A DNA stretch of 5,562 nucleotides from PVC group bacterium. GTDB taxonomy: Bacteria; Verrucomicrobiota; Kiritimatiellia; UBA8416; PXDI01. The stretch is taken from assembly GCA_003565095.1 (NCBI GenBank), contig PXDI01000162.1, positions 1 to 5,562 of the forward strand, written 5' to 3'. Both the position numbers and the translations under genes were made by a program. The notes under the pieces are model-generated. The model saw only the letters and a list, made by a program, of their open reading frames with translations. It was not told the DNA's origin and did not search any database. The first letter of the stretch is position 1; the number at the start of each line of letters is the position of its first letter. This document shows positions 5,353 to 5,562 of the stretch, in pieces.

Positions 5353-5414
5353 GCACCGGGTCCAGTTGGCACAACTGGACCTACCAGTAGGGCCAGTTTT
5401 CCCGAAACTGGCCC
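5353..5414. repeat. Multi-hairpin repeat, copy 2
   Basis: The block starts GCACCGGGTCCAGTTGG like copy 1. It contains GTCCAGTTG-gca-CAACTGGAC (5360-5380, perfect 9 bp), a short CTAC-ca-GTAG, and GGGCCAGTTT-tcccg-AAACTGGCCC (5390-5414, perfect 10 bp). Compared with 3285-3353 it is several bases shorter between the two main stems. With copy 1 it brackets the phosphoesterase gene and the gene-poor stretch in direct orientation. Confidence 0.85.
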
Positions 5415-5526
5415 AGGCCCAGTGCCCAAAGTTCACGATCCGCCAGAAAGATCTAGCCTGAATTATTCACCAACATCTCTGGCAAGTGCGATAACCTGCA
5501 TATGATCAACGGTTTGTGTATTTAAC

Positions 5527-5553
5527 CACGGATGGCACTGATTACACGGATAT
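5527..5553 (+). repeat. Nine-base tandem repeat (CACGGAT-type)
   Basis: Three contiguous 9-mers, CACGGATGG, CACTGATTA and CACGGATAT, share the pattern CAC[G/T]GATNN. They are preceded by TTTAAC. From memory this kind of AACCACGGAT... phrase is dispersed in many copies in some PVC-group and related genomes. The rest of 5415-5526 shows no supportable gene. Confidence 0.6.
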
Positions 5554-5562
5554 ATTTTATCA

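Noticed and set aside
5303..5414. CRISPR array
   Set aside because: The repeated units are hairpins of differing length and sequence with no regular spacers.
5283..5429. Upstream part of a 143-codon minus-strand frame beginning in the hairpin repeat
   Set aside because: Its first 49 residues translate the hairpin repeats (PTGPGAV appears in both repeat copies), so it is not a protein N-terminus.

Overview
The window is a 5.6 kb chromosomal piece of a bacterium with mixed, roughly 50% GC composition. The lineage cannot be fixed from sequence alone. The intergenic DNA holds phrase-like dispersed repeats: a 9-base-period CACGGAT array at the right edge, a duplicated ACCAAGAACC phrase, a CGCAGAGGCGCGGAG-type phrase, and a family of CCAGTT/AACTGG hairpins. 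From memory, such repeats are common in PVC-type genomes (Kiritimatiellota, Lentisphaerota, Verrucomicrobiota, Planctomycetota). That assignment is low-confidence inference.

Left part, minus strand (1-1758): a PcfJ-like protein gene (460-1758) is followed 55 bp later by clpS (108-404), the N-degron adaptor of Clp protease. Nine bases after clpS, a reading frame runs off the window edge. It carries a signature of the C-terminal part of leucyl/phenylalanyl-tRNA-protein transferase (Aat). Aat makes N-degrons and ClpS reads them, so the pairing is coherent, but only the tail region of Aat appears to be present here. A good promoter candidate for clpS overlaps the pcfJ-like stop codon.

Middle (1759-3260): a 152 bp divergent intergenic region separates the pcfJ-like gene from a plus-strand gene. 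That gene encodes a 449-residue protein with an N-terminal receiver domain whose phospho-acceptor aspartate is a glycine, followed by about 330 residues I do not recognise. A cluster of GTTAT half-sites, including a perfect 12-bp palindrome, lies just before its start and is a candidate operator.

Right part (3261-5562): a calcineurin-like metallophosphoesterase (minus, 3399-4226) faces the receiver gene. Between the two convergent genes sits a block of consecutive hairpins (3285-3353) that recurs at 5353-5413, with a related hairpin at 5303-5327. The stems show paired (compensatory) base differences. The 1.3 kb beyond the phosphoesterase start contains no gene I can support, only repeats, small hairpins and possible gene remnants.

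The most interesting points are the pseudo-receiver protein divergent from a pcfJ-like/clpS/aat-remnant cluster, the unusual ClpS gate residue, and the covarying hairpin repeat family. That the left-hand genes form one proteolysis-related system is a hypothesis only.
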